Positions 43,521 through 45,199 of a DNA stretch of 45,199 nt are shown in pieces (position 1 is the stretch's first letter; each line of letters opens with the position of its first letter). Below the pieces are notes generated by a model, which worked only from the letters and a program-made list of their open reading frames with translations, did not search any database and was not told where the DNA came from. Both the position numbers and the translations under genes were made by a program. Origin of the DNA: Fusobacterium sp. Its GTDB lineage: Bacteria; Fusobacteriota; Fusobacteriia; Fusobacteriales; Fusobacteriaceae. The stretch is taken from NCBI RefSeq assembly GCF_030528405.1, contig NZ_JAUMYY010000012.1, positions 1-45,199 on the forward strand, read 5' to 3'.

Positions 43521-43578
43521 CTATAAATCTTTTAATAACTAGCTCAATATTTATTTGAGCTAGCTAGAAAAAATTTAT
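43521..43578. repeat. Direct repeat copy B after the immunity gene
   Basis: This is the full-length copy of the repeat at 42063-42108, overlapping the stop codon of the 43575-44135 gene. It carries a 9-bp hairpin that copy A has lost. Confidence 0.9.
43539..43563 (-). terminator. Hairpin after the immunity gene
   Basis: CTAGCTCAA (43539-43547) pairs with TTGAGCTAG (43555-43563) around a 7-base loop. On the minus strand it is followed by TTATT, a weak T-tract. It probably ends the toxin-immunity transcript, which would also keep the orphan cassette silent. Confidence 0.55.
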
Positions 43579-44135
43579 ACCTCTTTTTCTTTTATTCTTT
43601 CTTCTAATATTCTTTTTATCTCCATTCCTTTTTGATATGATAATGAATAACCCCATTCATACTCTTTTCCATCTTTTGTAATAAACTTTATTGTACTTCT
43701 ATCTTTAAAATCACCTCTAAAAGTTGCATTTTTATAACGTAGAGATGTATAACCATAAAATGGAGAAATTTTTATTTCATTTAAAAAATTATAGTTAAAT
43801 TTAGTATCATAATTTGGAGTAAAAATTCTTATTTCTTCATCACAAACTATTATTTCTAAATACATTGCAAGTCCAAATGAATTCGTATGTAAAATAATAG
43901 AAAAAAATAGTATTACATAATTTAATTTTATTAAAAACACTATAAGAGGAATGTTATTAATGATTTCTAAAGCTTTATTAAAAAAATAAATTGTTGATAG
44001 CTCTCCCAAGGCTAAAAATATAAATAAAAATATTATAATTAAGTAATATACAAAAAAGTAAATTTTTTTTAAAAATCCTTTTTTTATATAAATTTTTTCA
44101 TTTGATATTTTAATATTGACATTATCCATTACCAT
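43575..44135 (-). CDS. Putative immunity protein, two-helix membrane protein
   Basis: A 186-residue protein with two hydrophobic segments (about 24-48 and 62-90) followed by a cytoplasmic beta-rich region resembling a PH-like/DUF fold (EEIRIFTPNYDTKFNYNFLN...RYKNATFRG). I recognise no named family. The ATG at 44135, or the one at 44129 overlapping the toxin stop as TAATG, couples it to the toxin gene. That arrangement, immediately 3' of a polymorphic toxin C-terminus, is the standard place of an immunity gene. A membrane location would suit a pore-forming or membrane-acting toxin. Function is inferred from position only. Confidence 0.6.
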   Translation of the reverse strand: MVMDNVNIKISNEKIYIKKGFLKKIYFFVYYLIIIFLFIFLALGELSTIYFFNKALEIINNIPLIVFLIKLNYVILFFSIILHTNSFGLAMYLEIIVCDEEIRIFTPNYDTKFNYNFLNEIKISPFYGYTSLRYKNATFRGDFKDRSTIKFITKDGKEYEWGYSLSYQKGMEIKRILEERIKEKEV

Positions 44136-45199
44136 TCACCACCACTTTCTCTGGATTCTTTTAAGAAATTTTTAAAAACTTCATATCCTTCTTTATCCAC
44201 TTTTATATTTTGTGGTGTTCCTATTTCTATAAAAGTTGTGTGCCCTTCATAGCTAAATGGGGTAGAAGCTCCTTTTCCTACATAAATTCTTATACCTCTT
44301 GGGATATAACTTTCTTTTTTAAAAAGTAAATCTGCTCCCAAACTCATACCCCCAAACGTTTTACTACCACCAATTGAAGTAGTCAATTTTGATAAATCTT
44401 CAATATTATCATCTAAATATAACCCTATTTCTGCACTTACTCCTATATCTAATGAGCCAAATCCTATACTTGTGCTTCCTACATTATATGTTGTTAATGT
44501 TTCAGTTTTCTTGTCTAACAAAGTAAAAAATGATTGAGTTCTTGACATTCTTCCTCCAAATGAATATGCTTCTGATGTATAAAGCTCTATTCCATAATTC
44601 TCCCTATCTTCACTCGGAATACTCTTAGCTAAACTAAACTGCTCTTCCAATGTCTTATCTATAGATACATTCTTTCTTAAATTTGATAGATATTCTTCCT
44701 GCTCTTTTGATTTAAACTTATTTTTAGATTTACTTTCCCCTATCTTTGTTTCTGCATATTTTGCTATCTCTTCATCTTTATCATAATAAACTAAATGCGC
44801 ATTCTCATGTCCATATAATAATGCTGATGGATTACCTCTTTTTAAATCATTTAGTGATATAAATATTTTTCTGGTTCCTCCATTTTTACCATCTACTGCA
44901 AAAGAATTAGGCTCATCTGTTAAATAAAGTTCCGGTAAGGCACCCTCATAACCTTCTCTTCTATATAATTCTGATTGTAATTCTCTTAAAGCTCTTAGCT
45001 TATCTAAAGGTGCTGTATTTTCATCATCAATAAAAGCAAATTCTTTTTCTTTATCTTTTCTTAATTCATCTATATGAATTGCTCTTAAACCTGCTTTATA
45101 TATATCAAATTTATCTGCTCCCTTATCCTCTGTAAGTGCATCTACCACAGCAACTATCTTTCTTCCTGCTGATACTATTTCATCTCTTTTTTCCTTATC
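44129..45199 (-). CDS. C-terminal part of a CdiA/hemagglutinin-type polymorphic toxin (5' end outside window)
   Basis: The frame is open to the window edge, so this is the last 356 residues of a larger protein. A GTG at 45148 is only an internal valine. The pre-toxin part (DKFDIYKAGLRAI, KRGNPSALLYGHENAHLVYYDKDEEIAKYAE) carries an HENAH motif (44795-44809), an HExxH zinc-peptidase-like sequence. From about 44720 downward the sequence changes to a Gly/Ser-rich, beta-rich domain (YSFGGRMSRTQSFFTLLDKKT, SIGGSKTFGGMSLGADLLFKK), ending in SRESGGEW. I do not recognise this domain. Position next to a putative immunity gene makes it the active toxin. Confidence 0.7.
   Translation of the reverse strand, partial: DKEKRDEIVSAGRKIVAVVDALTEDKGADKFDIYKAGLRAIHIDELRKDKEKEFAFIDDENTAPLDKLRALRELQSELYRREGYEGALPELYLTDEPNSFAVDGKNGGTRKIFISLNDLKRGNPSALLYGHENAHLVYYDKDEEIAKYAETKIGESKSKNKFKSKEQEEYLSNLRKNVSIDKTLEEQFSLAKSIPSEDRENYGIELYTSEAYSFGGRMSRTQSFFTLLDKKTETLTTYNVGSTSIGFGSLDIGVSAEIGLYLDDNIEDLSKLTTSIGGSKTFGGMSLGADLLFKKESYIPRGIRIYVGKGASTPFSYEGHTTFIEIGTPQNIKVDKEGYEVFKNFLKESRESGGEW

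Noticed and set aside
1-45199. tRNA, rRNA, riboswitch, prophage or insertion sequence
   Set aside because: No cloverleaf-like GTTCRA-containing stems, rRNA signatures, B12-riboswitch-like leader upstream of the radical SAM operon, integrase or transposase frames were seen. A covariance-model search would be needed to exclude small RNAs.

Overview
The window is very AT-rich and almost every gene matches the gene content of Fusobacterium (F. nucleatum/periodonticum group). The evidence is a Gram-negative envelope (FadL/OmpP1-type outer-membrane protein, lipoproteins, CdiA/hemagglutinin-type polymorphic toxin) combined with Firmicutes-like metabolism and regulation (paired GlgC/GlgD, CcpN-type repressor, RapZ/YvcJ, type III pantothenate kinase, class III fructose-bisphosphatase). 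I saw no rRNA, tRNA, CRISPR array or transposase. The genus assignment is an inference from gene content.

Layout. 1-8093 (+): a complete glycogen operon glgB-glgC-glgD-glgA-glgP for branching, ADP-glucose synthesis, chain elongation and degradation. It ends in a hairpin that overlaps a consensus promoter. 8164-15618 (+): a tightly packed six-gene operon of a GNAT-like protein, a GH3-family (auxin-conjugase fold) adenylating enzyme, three consecutive different B12-binding radical SAM enzymes, and a second GNAT-like protein. I know of no described pathway with this combination, and it is the best candidate for an undescribed system here. 15633-20478 (-): a five-gene dipeptide/nickel-type ABC importer whose two ATPases have the short NikD/NikE length.

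20719-26271 (-): Rrf2 regulator, DUF1385 membrane protein, SpoIIE/RsbU-type phosphatase, UvrC and RapZ. 26547-33452: M18 aminopeptidase, CoaX (convergent, sharing a palindromic terminator), a CcpN-type repressor followed by fbp (a gluconeogenic unit), a FadL-family porin and a TetR regulator. 33562-41800: a coiled-coil protein, ProS, RecG, YebC, a lipoprotein with a duplicated MliC-like domain, AsnA and DeoD.

42063-45199 (-): the 3' end of a polymorphic toxin locus. It contains the C-terminus of a giant protein with an HExxH-like motif and an unrecognised toxin domain, its probable membrane immunity protein, and a promoterless orphan toxin cassette flanked by direct repeats.

Functional themes are carbon storage and gluconeogenesis (glg operon, CcpN-like plus Fbp), an uncharacterised B12/SAM-dependent biosynthetic operon, metal or peptide import, and contact-dependent competition.
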